A model generated the notes under the pieces. The model did no database searches and was not told where the DNA came from. It saw nothing but the letters and a program-made list of their open reading frames with translations. Below are positions 22,926 through 34,273 of a stretch of DNA of 64,000 nucleotides, piece by piece. Source of the stretch: Serendipita indica DSM 11827. Lineage: Eukaryota > Basidiomycota > Agaricomycetes > Sebacinales > Serendipitaceae. A program made the translations under genes and the position numbers. The stretch is from contig CAJVGD010000012.1 of the NCBI GenBank assembly GCA_910890315.1, forward strand, positions 1,178,001-1,242,000. Reading direction: 5' to 3'. Positions within the stretch are counted from its first letter, which is position 1; every line of letters begins with the position of its first letter.

Positions 22926-25900
22926 ATGACCCGTCTAATGACTCTAAAGAACGTCGCTCTAATCCTTTCCTCGGCTCTTCTCGCTGCTGCTCAGCAAAAC
23001 ATTGACACTCAATGTCCCGGTTATAACGCCACCAACGTCTCCAACATCCGCAACGGCTTCAAGGCTGATCTTGTCCTTGCTGGAAACGCTTGCAACGTCT
23101 ATGGCACCGACATTCCAAAGCTCTCGTTGACAGTGACGTACGAGACTGGTAAGTAAAACGGTCCACAAACATTGGAAAGGCCTGATCACAGAGTCAAACA
23201 GACAACAGAATTCACATGAAGATCATTGACCCTGCAAACTCACGGTACGAAGTCCCCGAGAGCGTCTTCCCGCGACCGTCTTCTTGGGGCGGCACCCGAA
23301 CGTCGCCGAACATCAAGTTCAACTATGTCAAAGCACCGTTTAGTTTTACCATTACCAGGTCTACCACCAACGAAACCCTCTTCAACACCACGGGCTTCCC
23401 ACTCGTCTTTGAGCCACAATACCTCCGCGTAAAGACGTCGCTCCCGGCTCGTGCAAACATCTATGGTCTCGGAGAACACACCAATTCCTTCCGACTTCCT
23501 CCGGGGAATACCACGGTGGGTGTACTTTTTCTGATCCCTAACGTATCGAAATCTCACAGTTCGGCAGAGGACAATGTGGAACCGCGACGCGTACGGTGTG
23601 GCGAATGAGACTAACCTGTACGGCGACCACCCCATCTACTTTGAACATCGTACAACGGGAACTCATGGCGTCTTTCTTCTCAATTCGAATGGAATGGACG
23701 TCAAGCTTCGAGGTGATGATAATGGTGGTTCACTCGAGTACAATGTCATTGGTGGAATTCTCGACTTTTACTTCCTCGCTGGTCCTTCTCCCATCGAACT
23801 GTCAAAGCAGTACGCCAAGCTCGTCGGTCTTCCAGCAGAGATTCCCTATTGGGGTCTCGGGCTACACCAGTGCAGATACGGATACCAGAACTATCTTGAA
23901 GTCGCACAAGTCGTCGCCAACTATTCTGCTGCGAACATTCCGTTGGAGACGATGTGGACGGACAGTAAGTATAGACTTATCGTCAAACTTGACTAACCTC
24001 TATACAGTTGACTACATGTACGAGCGCCTAGTGTTCACCAACGATCCAAACTACTTCCCAATGGCTCGCATGCGGGAGATTGTCAGCGACCTTCACGCCA
24101 GAGGACAACAGTATAGTGAGTAACCGAAACAGCCTATATCATCCTCTCATCGTCTATCAGTCGTCATGGTTGATCCCGCCGTCGGAGTCAAGCCAGGTGT
24201 ATCTACGGCATATGATCGTGGCCAAGCTCTGGGAATCTGGATGAAGAATCCCAACGGGACCAACTTCGAAGGCTGTAGGTTGACCTTGCTCAGAAAAGAT
24301 GCAAACTTAGCTGCGTACAGTGGTCTGGCCCGGTGTGACTGTCTGGCCAGATTGGTTCAATCCAAAGACCCAAGCATATTGGACAAACGAGTTTGCACTT
24401 TTCTTCAATCCCGAGACTGGACTCAACGTCGATGGCATCTGGATTGGTATGTGGCTCTTCTAACAATGGAGATCGAAAGCTGACCGCTTACTAGATATGA
24501 ACGTACGTCAACCGGCTTGGTTGAAAGATACAACTTCTTACTAGTTTCATAGGAACCCGCTTCTTTCTGCGAGTACCCTTGTGCTAATCCATCCGCCGAA
24601 GCCAGCTCTCAGAACTTGCCACCAAGCAGGACGAGCCCACCCCCAGACAAGACTGCCTCGCTCCCCATCGGTACCACCATTCCTAGTCTTACCGCTAGTC
24701 TCCTCAAGCGTGGAAGCAACTATACCGACGTTCTCAACCCACCATACGCCATTGGAAACGTCTTGCCTCACCTCAGTGATCGAACTGCCTTTACAAACGT
24801 CGTCCATGCCAATGGTTTGATTGAATACGATACGCGTAAGTACACCGAGTGCTACCGGATCAATTGACTGATCATTTGGTAGACAATTTGTACGGCACGA
24901 TGATGTCGACGGCCACTCGTGAGGCTCTCCTTACTCGAAGACCTGGAAAACGTCCGTTTGTCATCACTCGCTCGACCTTTGCTGGTGCTGGTGCCAAGGT
25001 TGGCAAGTGGCTCGGTGACAATCTTTCGTGAGTAGGTTTTTGCTTTGGTAGAGTCAGTATGCTCATTCACGGCAGCACTTGGGATCACTACCGCAACTCG
25101 ATTGCGGGTATGCTCGGCTTTGCTTCCATCTATCAAGTTCCCGAGGTTGGAAGCGACAGCTGGTCAGTCTTTGTCTTCTCTTGACGTGCACTGTCTGACA
25201 ACCTGTAGTGGATTCGGAGGCAACACGACAGAGACGCTCTGTGCACGATGGGCAACTCTTGGTGCATTCAACCCCTTTTATCGCAACCACAACGGCGACA
25301 CGTCCATCTCTCAAGAATTTTACCGCTGGCCAACGGTCGCACAAGCTGCGCGCAACGCCATTGACATGCGCTACCGCTTGCTCGATTACTTCTACACTGC
25401 CCTCCACCAAGCGCACGTCGACGGAACGCCCGTCCTCCAGCCTCTATGGTACCAATACCCGACCGACTCGAATACGTTTGGCATCGACTTGCAATTCCTC
25501 TTTGGCGAATCCGTCCTCGTCTCGCCTGTCACACAAGAAAACGTTACCGACGTATCCATTTATCTCCCCAACGACTACTTCTACGACTTCAAGTCGTACA
25601 CGTTCATCAACGGTACAGGCTCGACGACGCAGTTGACCAATGTCGCCTACACCGACATCCCCGTCTACATCCGCGGTGGCGCTGTCCTTCCTCTCCGCGT
25701 CTCGAGCGCATATACAACAAAGCAGCTCCGTCAAAAGGACTTTGAGCTCGTCGTTGCGCCGAGCAAGTCTGGCCAGGCATCGGGGACATTGTACATTGAC
25801 GATGGCGAGTCGCTCGAGCAGTCGAGTACCTATACAGCACAGTATACGTACAAGGACAGAAAGTTGACCGTCAAGTCTCAGGGAAATTACAATGTCGGAT

Positions 25901-26124
25901 CGCTCAAGTATCGCAATGTTCGCATTCTGGGGCTGTCGGGTCGCCCGAATAACATCAGCCTCAATGGACAGAATGTCGCTAGCAATATGGTGCAGTACAA
26001 TGACACGAGCAAGAGTGTCTCCGTCAACGTTACGCAACCCCTGAAAAAACACCTTTACGCTCAAGTGGTCGTAGGGATAGACAAACGGAACGAATCATTG
26101 TCATGTAAACGGGTAGATGACTGA
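22926..26124 (+). CDS. Secreted GH31 alpha-glucosidase
   Basis: Eleven exons (22926-23148, 23202-23515, 23568-23964, 24008-24115, 24161-24274, 24321-24446, 24495-24502, 24553-24835, 24883-25027, 25076-25162, 25209-26124) give 906 residues. A signal peptide ([16 protein letters not shown]) sends it out of the cell, where GH31 enzymes release glucose from maltose and starch oligomers. An N-terminal mutarotase-like domain (about 30-230) is followed by the barrel with [11 protein letters not shown], the nucleophile motif DGIWIDMNEPASF, and [19 protein letters not shown]-terminal beta domain has many possible N-glycosylation sites. The nucleophile motif is spread over three exons, one of them 8 nt long. 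A TATA box precedes the gene. No damage seen. Confidence 0.95.
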
Positions 26125-26215
26125 AATGAATGAATTTTCAAGAGCAAACGAATTTATGCACGACTAGAACAAGAACAGATAATACATCTACTTGGTAAAA
26201 ACCATTAGTTAAAAC

Positions 26216-29200
26216 CTAGAGACTCGAGAGGAGCTTCTCGTGGAGGCGCTTAATTAGCTCTGGTGCGCCAATACACCCACAGATGATGGCGTGACCATAG
26301 CTGACCGGGAGCACACCATCGCTCGGAACTCCCAATGCTTTCACGTCATTCAGCACAGCTGTGACATGTTCCTCCATCTTTGGAACCGGAAGTAGTGCAC
26401 TGAGTCCATGACGCTCCCTAGCAGGAGCGGCAGACGTAGCTTCAGAGCTTGGCGCGGTGGACCCCAGCTTGCCATTCCTCAGGTCGACACTTCCATCCAC
26501 GATCAAGATCCTACCGTTGACAAGTCGAACGTCCATCGCGTACACCTTGCTCTCCTCTGGAGGTCCAAATAATTTCCCTTGCGAGTACCGCAATCGCCAC
26601 CATCCAGCGGCTTTGACCACAATGTCAAATCGTGGATTGACGCGTTTTGTCGGCGTAGTGGAAGGCGCCGAGGTGGTTTCCCCATTTTCGAAAACGAGCG
26701 TGTCGAGCATTTCCACGATGCCAATGGTGAGCCGAAGGAATCCAACGAGCTCAAAGACCGAGCTCCCGAGTCGGTCATCCTTGAGCAAATCTTGAGCGAA
26801 ACGCGAAGAGTCCTCATGCGCGTTGCGGACAATGGGTCGTTCAGTGTCCTCTTGCGAGATGTCCATCGCGTCAATAGTGTTCGTTCGACTCAACGACTGT
26901 ATCACAGCCGAGGGAACACGGGAGAATGAGAGGCGATAGAGACCTTCGACGGAGGTGATTGACAACGAGTAATCCTGATAATAAGCGAATTCGACCGTTT
27001 GAAGGTCGAAGGATAATATGCGAACATCTTTCCATCCTTTGCGGTCCGGCATCAATGAGACTGTAGATAGGTGTCAGTCGGTTATAAATGGTCGACAATC
27101 GTACATACTCTGTCGCGCAATGATGACAACCTTTGACACCCTGGCCCACTCTTTGAGGAATTCATCCACGCAGTCACCAACGCGCTTAGAGAGGAAAGTG
27201 ATCACGCTCGTCTTTGTATCATATGAGATGTTCTCCGACGGTCGGATCAGCTTGCCATCGTTGGTGCTCGCATTCCCCTTTGCGCCCTCCAACGGCTGCA
27301 CGTACTTGAGCTGTACACTGGTATGTACCATGCACTCGTTGTCCAACGACCACCACTCTGTAGGTTCGATGCGGATATTGGGCATCGCTGCTTCTGCGGC
27401 ACTTGCCCCAGCAAGCATATCCGTCGCTCGCACGCTCAAAATCGGAAGATGAGGTTCCAGCGGTGACCTAAGCGGTGCGCGCTTTTCGACACCACCACGT
27501 TGGTTCGTAGACGACGTCGCTTGCAAAGGACGAGAATGATTGGAGCGACAAGGATGGACTTGTACACAGGGAATGTTGCGGGCTTTGAGCTGCGACTCGA
27601 TGAGCAGATGCGCGACGCGAGCACGGCAATACGCATGAAGATCGCGAATTTGTTGAATCGACATATCCAACGGGTCGTATTGAATGGGACCGGTGGGTCT
27701 GATTCCTACGTCCAGATCTTCCTTTTGTTTGTCCCCCATCAACACATCCGCGGTCCCGTCGTGAGAGGGCTGCGCTCGTAGAACAGGCTGGTTATCTGGA
27801 GTGACAAGTCCAAGGAATCGCTCCGCTTGTACCCAGGCGATGTCGGTAATGGAATACTCGCCCGTGCCCGTTCCATATTCACTCATCATTTCATGCACCT
27901 CGATGAGCGCAAACCTCAGACCAACTTCCGCAAGGAGTATGACGGCATAATGCTGAGGAAATTTGGCAAGTTGGATGAAGAGTATACCAGTGTTTTGCCC
28001 TAGTTGCGCGAGGGACGTACTGATGAGATACCGGTGTCGAAAGGTGGTGAGACCGAGAAGATTTGCGCGCGTCTCTAGCATTTCAATGACAGCCGTACCA
28101 CGTATTCGAGAGCACATCTCAAGGACGCAAGCTGGGTCGAGATTGACTCGCAGTTGGCAGATGCGCCAACGTCCTCCACGAACGACTGCGCCTAGATCTC
28201 CAGACTCATAGATGACATATCGGCCGTGTTGAATATCCATGGCGACCATCATGTGTTGATCACCAGCGAGTTGAACTCGGAGAACCATGTCCTCGCCTAC
28301 AAGAATTAATATGCAAAATGCTACAATACGAGGAGTACGCACCTCGTTGCATAAACACGACGTCTCCCGGATGCGGGAAGAGACGTAAACCCTCCGACGT
28401 AATGATGCCTTCAACCGTCTCAACATGCCTGGCCATGATGGCATTTGCATGTCGGCGAAGGATCTTCCGCAAGAGATCTTCAAAGTCGAGGCAATTGGAA
28501 TCCTAGCAACACGGTATTAGATAACGTCCTACGGCGATTTCCTAGACGTACAATCTCGAGTCCCTCGTGGTCGAGAGCGAGCAAATTGATAACGACCCCC
28601 AAAGCTCCTTGTTGAGGTTTCCATCGGACTTCAAACTTGTAATGCTCGACTTCGTCGGACGCTTTGGCACCTTTGAGCTTGAGGCGATTCTCCATCTCGG
28701 CCTTGAACTGGTCCACTGGCGTTCGAAAGTTGGATCGCTTTCGGGTGGCCTGCGCAGATGAGGATGTGGCCGAAGTCATGGCAGTCGGGTAACCGAAAGG
28801 AGGGAATGGCCCCTGAGGTTGCGGGTCGATAGGGTCCGTTGAGCTGACTATTGAGATGGTAACCTCTCCACCGCTCAGTGGGACGGGCTTCGGCATGGGA
28901 ATTTGGGGGTTTCGGCTGACCTGAGGTGGTTCTCGCCTGCATAGTGGTAAGAGGACGGAAGAAACCATATCTTTACCACGTACACCCAGTATTGGACGGT
29001 CAAACTCCGTCGGTTGGCGGATACCCTGACTTTGAGCGTTTCTTTCCAACCGCAGTCTAAAAGTTGAGTTGCTTGATATATCAAGATTTCCAGTTGATAA
29101 GTTAACGATAAGAGTTCTAGGAAGCAACTTTAGACTTGTCTTGGAACGGTCTAAACACTCACGAAGAAAGTTGTAGACTCGAACAAGGGGTGCATCCACT

Positions 29201-30400
29201 ACAGCACTTGCAAGTGGCGCATCAGGTATAGGGTAGTTAAGGACAGGAAGCGGTGGTGACATGATGATGTCGCGTATCTGGAATGAGAGATCGTCTGTGA
29301 ACACCTTTGGCGGTCGCCTTGGGAACTCTGGGCTAGTTCAGTGTCGTTTTGTGCTACATAGAGAGTGGATCACCTCTGCTCCCCTTTCGCTCACCCTCCG
29401 GGACACCGAACAAAAACTCGACATGAACAAATGCCCAAACGTCGTCCTTTTGCGCACCAGTCATAATCATCGAGGCTTCGAACTGCTGAGGTACGGTGAA
29501 GAACGTCCTTCCGTCTTCTATCCGCCAACGACGCATCTCGACGGGGATGACATCGCGACACAGTAGCCTCATTCTCATGACATCTTCTACTTGACTGAAG
29601 ACCTGCGCCACTTCCTTATTGCTTAGAGGTTTCTTCTTTACAAACGTCTCCTGGTGAATCGAGGCGAGGCGCGTGTAGGTACCAGTAGTTAGGACATCCA
29701 GAGCCGTCAACAGATCCGGATTCCGCACACGAAGTCGGTGGGCTTCATCTTGCACTGAATGTAGGGCCTTTGTGGCCCAAATGATCTGCTCTCCTTGAGT
29801 CCGCAAAAAGGCTGCAATGTTCATCGCTTTTTGGATGTCCTCGGCGTTTCGACTCCATTTGGCAAGAACGTAGACCTTGGATGCCTGTTTGTGGGCTAGC
29901 GAGAGCCATTGCTGCAGTCTTGCCTTTTTGACGGTATCCGACGCGCGTCCTAGACTACATAAAATGCCATCAGCTTATCGTTCATTCGAAAATACCCTGA
30001 CATCTGGTCCAAAACATTGTCTTGGAACGAAGAATTGGGTGACTACAGAGCACGGAAAGGACAAAGAGGCCATGAACAGACAGAAATGGGGCACATACGT
30101 TTCGGCAATGTTTGTTAGCTGAGAATACAGATCGTGTACGAGCTGGTGCATCACGTGTGCTACAGACACTTGCCCGTCGTAAATTTGAGGGAGCTCCTTT
30201 TCCAAATCCTGCAGCGACGGCCATTCCGCATCGTCTTGTAAATGCTTGACATCGTTTCCCATTTCATGTGCGATTCCATTTGGTGGTAAGCCGTCTGTCA
30301 GCCTCGGTTGGCCATTTGGAACGGTTAGAGGCGCGTCTTTGAAGCCATTGAGGGAGTGAATCGTTGGTTTTATGTCGATTGGCGCTGTTTGGACGTCCAT
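26216..30400 (-). CDS. MED14: Mediator subunit 14 (Rgr1 homolog)
   Basis: Six exons (30400-30099, 29954-29395, 29327-28552, 28502-28343, 28296-27109, 27060-26216) give 1276 residues, a usual length for fungal MED14. This subunit is the backbone that links head, middle and tail of Mediator in the nucleus and so supports RNA polymerase II transcription. Family features are the N-terminal LPQIYDGQVSVAHVMHQLV, LAKWSRNAEDIQKAMNIAAF and LLTALDVLTTGTYTRL. The donor of intron 2 (29395) is a choice between two GT sites in the same phase; I took GTGAGC because it gives VPEEFPRRPP, close to the family. The frame is open for a few codons upstream of the ATG at 30400 but without another ATG. It converges on the GH31 gene, 91 bp away. 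Confidence 0.93.
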
Positions 30401-30636
30401 AAGGCAAGACGGCAGCAGCCCTTGGACATGGACAGCGGCAAGGTTGGCCAGCACAACTTTTGGTATTCAGCTCAAAGATGGAAATTCTCGGATTATCCTC
30501 AGAAGACCCAGAATAATCAATCAGCATATTCATTATTATGTTTATTCACAGATTTACCGATATCCGGCCCGATATAAGGAAGTCCAGAGGGAATGTCATC
30601 GATATATAATTACACCCAAACAAACTGGAACATGCT

Positions 30637-33600
30637 CTACGCAGCACCCTTCTTCTGCTCTTTGAGCTGTGCAATCCTGGCCTTGCGCTCCTCTCTCCTT
30701 CTAGCCATCTCCGCCGCCTTTTCTTCTTTACTCATTCCACTCAGACTCGCCGCCGGAGAGGCCTTTCCAATATCCGAAGCCGTTGATGCTTGTACTTGAG
30801 CTGCCACGGGTACCATGTCGTCGTTACCCCAGTCGTCCTTGACTGCTGTCGGTTTTGGTGAGGTGACAGGGGACTGCCATGTAGAAGGCACCGTAGACAT
30901 AACCGCAGAAGGTGTCGACCTCCCAGAGGCTGCTGTTGGGGACGTCACCGACTTTGGCTGCAATACACTCTGCGTGGAGAGTGATGGGTATGTCGGTGGT
31001 TTGCTAAATGCAGACGTGACGTCTTCTACTGAATCCTTCCAAGGGTTCGAGGACGCTAGTCCGCTCACGCCCGACGTGGACACCGTCACAACGGGAGTCG
31101 GTGCGGATTCGAATGCGCCTATGGACATTTGATCAGTAGATAGCTCTTTCAACTCGCTGGTCTTACTCCAATCATCTTGATCGGCATGTACATCCATCAA
31201 ATCTCCATTTGGCGCGACTTGCTCGTCGTTGTCATCCCAGGCCTCTGCGATATCGGCCGCGTCCTCGTTCATCTCCTTCTCCAGTTCTGCCATGAGTGCT
31301 GCATGGCCACCTTTTGCTCCCAATTTGGAACCGAGTGCCATTCCTTTGGGCTTGGCAGTCTGTCGAACTGGAGGAGCGCGATTAGGTGTAGGTTTAACGC
31401 TGGGCGCTACGGAAGAACTCGGGGTAGCAGGGGTGGACATAGACGTAGTTGGTACAGAGCCAGTGGATGGTGGAGGAGGTGTGGCCATTTTACTGTTGAG
31501 ATCCTTCGGTACCAGCTAATTGAATATGAGCGTTTGCTTGTCTCCAAGGTTGAATACATACCCGACTACTAAGTGACTCAAAAGCCCATCCAGCCACGCC
31601 GCCTGCCATACCTGTCGCAGTGGACAAGATATCACCAGAGGATATTCCAGTGGCGGGCAGGGCACCTGGTGGAACGCCTCCCTGTGGAATAGCAGTCTCT
31701 GGCTGCAAACGACATTAGGTACAGAGTACTACGAGAGCAAGAACGTACCAGAGATGCGGCATACTTTTCGATCCGTTGTCGATACGTATCAAAGCACTTG
31801 AACGCTGGATCTCTGACCACTCTATGAAGCGTCAACACAGTGTGTTCGTGTTCTGCGAAAGCCTTACTTCTCCTTGTCAACCAAACCGGATGCAATAACA
31901 CCGATGACCTTTGTCGCGGCATCTTCCATGTCGAAACAGTCGACGCAAGAGGTAAATCCTTGGAGAGCCGCGATACGCGCGTGAACGAATGGGTCTTTAA
32001 GTGCCTTTGAGAATGCCGGGACAAGGACTTTCTAGAGGCGAATGAACACAGCTCCCATCTGACAGAGGAGAAGGTACCTTTTGCGTACTCTCTGATAGCA
32101 AAGGGGCGAGTTTGGCGATCATGATACATGTGTTTGTTCGGATAGATGGCTCCGGATCGGATTGTAGCCGGGCCAGGTGCCGGAGGAGATCATTGTTCAG
32201 TACCCTGCTCGATAGCTGAAAGATGTTGAGTATCAGAGTAGACACTGATCATGACACGGTTTACCTTGTTAGGTATCTCGTTGATAGCAATCAGGGTTGC
32301 CTCTCGAATAGCGGCAACTGTGTCTGATAAGCCAGTTTGCTGAATATGGTTCAGCCATTGAATTGCTACATGTAACCAGAGATACGTACCAGGTGCGGCC
32401 ATACGCCATCTTGCACAACCTTCGCCTCCAGCTTTGGTGCAAACTGTGGCATATTCTTTAGCAACGCCATCCGTGTAGCACGGTCAGTACTCGTGAAAAG
32501 CTTGACTAATGGCGTCAAAATGATCTGGTTATACTGATTCTGGTCGAGTTTGTAGGTGCTCCGCGACGCTGAAGCTTAGGATTTTAGGCTTTCGCTAGGC
32601 TAGATTTCTGCAACTTACTAGTCGTAGTACCGACTTCGTTTGGGTCGGCTAATTTTCCAAACTCGAGAACGAGGGAGATGACCATCTCTGCGTTGGCACC
32701 CCCGTGAGATAGGCCCGAAAACATGGCAGGAATAAGGCGGTTGATGGCAAACTCGGGAGGAAACGACCCCGCAGAGTCCCTGAGATCTCTTTTTGTGCCA
32801 CGTTAGGGAAATTTCATTCAAAGACATGGAGGGTCGTACCGAATGAATTCAGCCTTTTCGCCATCCGATGCGAGAGGATATCCTTCTAGTTGACTGCAGA
32901 CGCGTACGAGATGGTTATCCGCAAAGAATCGCCCCGGGGCTCCATCGACACCCGCCTTTTCTCCCATGCCAATTTCCAAGAAAGCCTGGCATGTAAGGCG
33001 TTGCTTGGTCCCGGGGTTGAGCAATCTTTTGTACAGAGGAAAGATACCCGGTGGTATCTGCCCACGTGATGCTCCTGTAGGGGCTGGATGTGGAGGGTGT
33101 GCCGTAGCAGGAAGCTCGTTCGTCTGATTGAAGGCACTGTTGAGGAGGAGGCCTAGTGCATACGCGTCGGATATTCCTGGATCCAACTCCTTGATGGCAT
33201 TCCACCCGTTTTTCTTCACCTCGGGAGACGAGATGTCTTGATTTCGCGGAAACTGGCTGCCGAGCGTCTGGGCACTGGGTGAGTAAGATGATCTAAATGA
33301 CCCATATCGCTTACGAATAAGACTGGGTTTTCGTCCTTGGTCGATGATAGCAGCTCCAAGCCTCCAAGTCTCCATTCGCCAGACGGTGAAAGAAATATCG
33401 AGTCGATTGAAACATTACCATGTGTCGACGCACCAGTCGAGTTGAGAAAGGCCAATGCAATGGCTATTCGGTGTAATCCCCATATTGTCCAGCCCTCTCG
33501 CTCCTTATCTTTCCCTTTCGCGCTCCCGGTCGAGCTGACCCACGAAAAAAGGACTGGCCGCAGAGGGCGTACGCGTTCTGTCATTATCCACATACTCTCC

Positions 33601-33936
33601 CCTTGTTCAACAACGTCAATGAATTTGAGAATGTCGGGATGTCGTGTAGTTCTGAGCTTCTTGAGTGCATTTCTTGCAAACGGAAGATGGGTTCTTCTGT
33701 TCCCTGATGCATCGAAATGAAATACGGATACGGGAGAGGAGTCGTCCTGGTTATATATCAGAATCGCCGCTTTGATAAGGGCAGGGTCCAACCTTCTTCG
33801 TGGCATCGTATAGGGTCCATATGGATTTACCATCATAGTCATGAACCTTTTCTCCTAGTGAGTATGGTAGCGATATTCCAGACTTTTGGAGGAGAGAAGT
33901 CGCCGCAGCGGAGCCCAAGTTTCGTAAGAGGTCCAT
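30637..33936 (-). CDS. SCY1-like pseudokinase (SCYL1/Cex1 homolog)
   Basis: Eleven exons (33936-33793, 33746-33315, 33267-32840, 32788-32619, 32574-32390, 32339-32265, 32215-32078, 32031-31868, 31821-31749, 31702-31562, 31515-30637) give 942 residues. The N-terminal kinase-like domain (about 25-330) has no catalytic loop or metal-binding motif: the loop reads THGNVSIDSIF and the DFG position LGGLELL, as in the family. HEAT repeats follow (about 335-600), with KVLVPAFSKALKDPFVHAR. The C-terminus is a proline/serine-rich stretch ending in a charged helix (EEKAAEMARRREERKARI). Homologs act in COPI-related Golgi traffic (Scyl1) and tRNA export from the nucleus (Cex1). It is divergent from the lipase gene across 337 bp and runs in the same direction as MED14. 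Confidence 0.93.
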
Positions 33937-34273
33937 AGCAAGGAAATTAAAAGGGATGTATCCGAGTTCTACAGTCTGAATAAGTGTGCAGATGTACAAA
34001 CTGCGAGATGTAGAGGAGCCCCGGTAGACGTGGTGGGAATTCAAAGTTGTCGCAGTGGCCGGCGCATAAAAGCGGAGTTGCAAATATTTCCCCGAGATTA
34101 TTTTCAATATATTTCCAAGATATGAATTATACGTGGAATTTGGTTGTATTCCATGTTTGTCGGTGCCGCTCGGCTTGGCGTCATAGTAAACTTGCTCCTT
34201 GCCGAATTGTTCAAATCGCTCAAGTTGGAAGAAAACCTGATTTAAACAAGTCGCTGAGTCCGAAGAAAGGAAA
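33937..34273. other. Divergent promoter region, SCYL1-like and lipase genes
   Basis: The 337 bp between two divergent ATGs must hold both promoters. No clear TATA box or paired motif stands out. Confidence 0.5.

Noticed and set aside
25444-26064. 206-codon minus-strand open frame inside GH31
   Set aside because: Antisense shadow of a long GC-biased exon with clear GH31 sequence on the plus strand.
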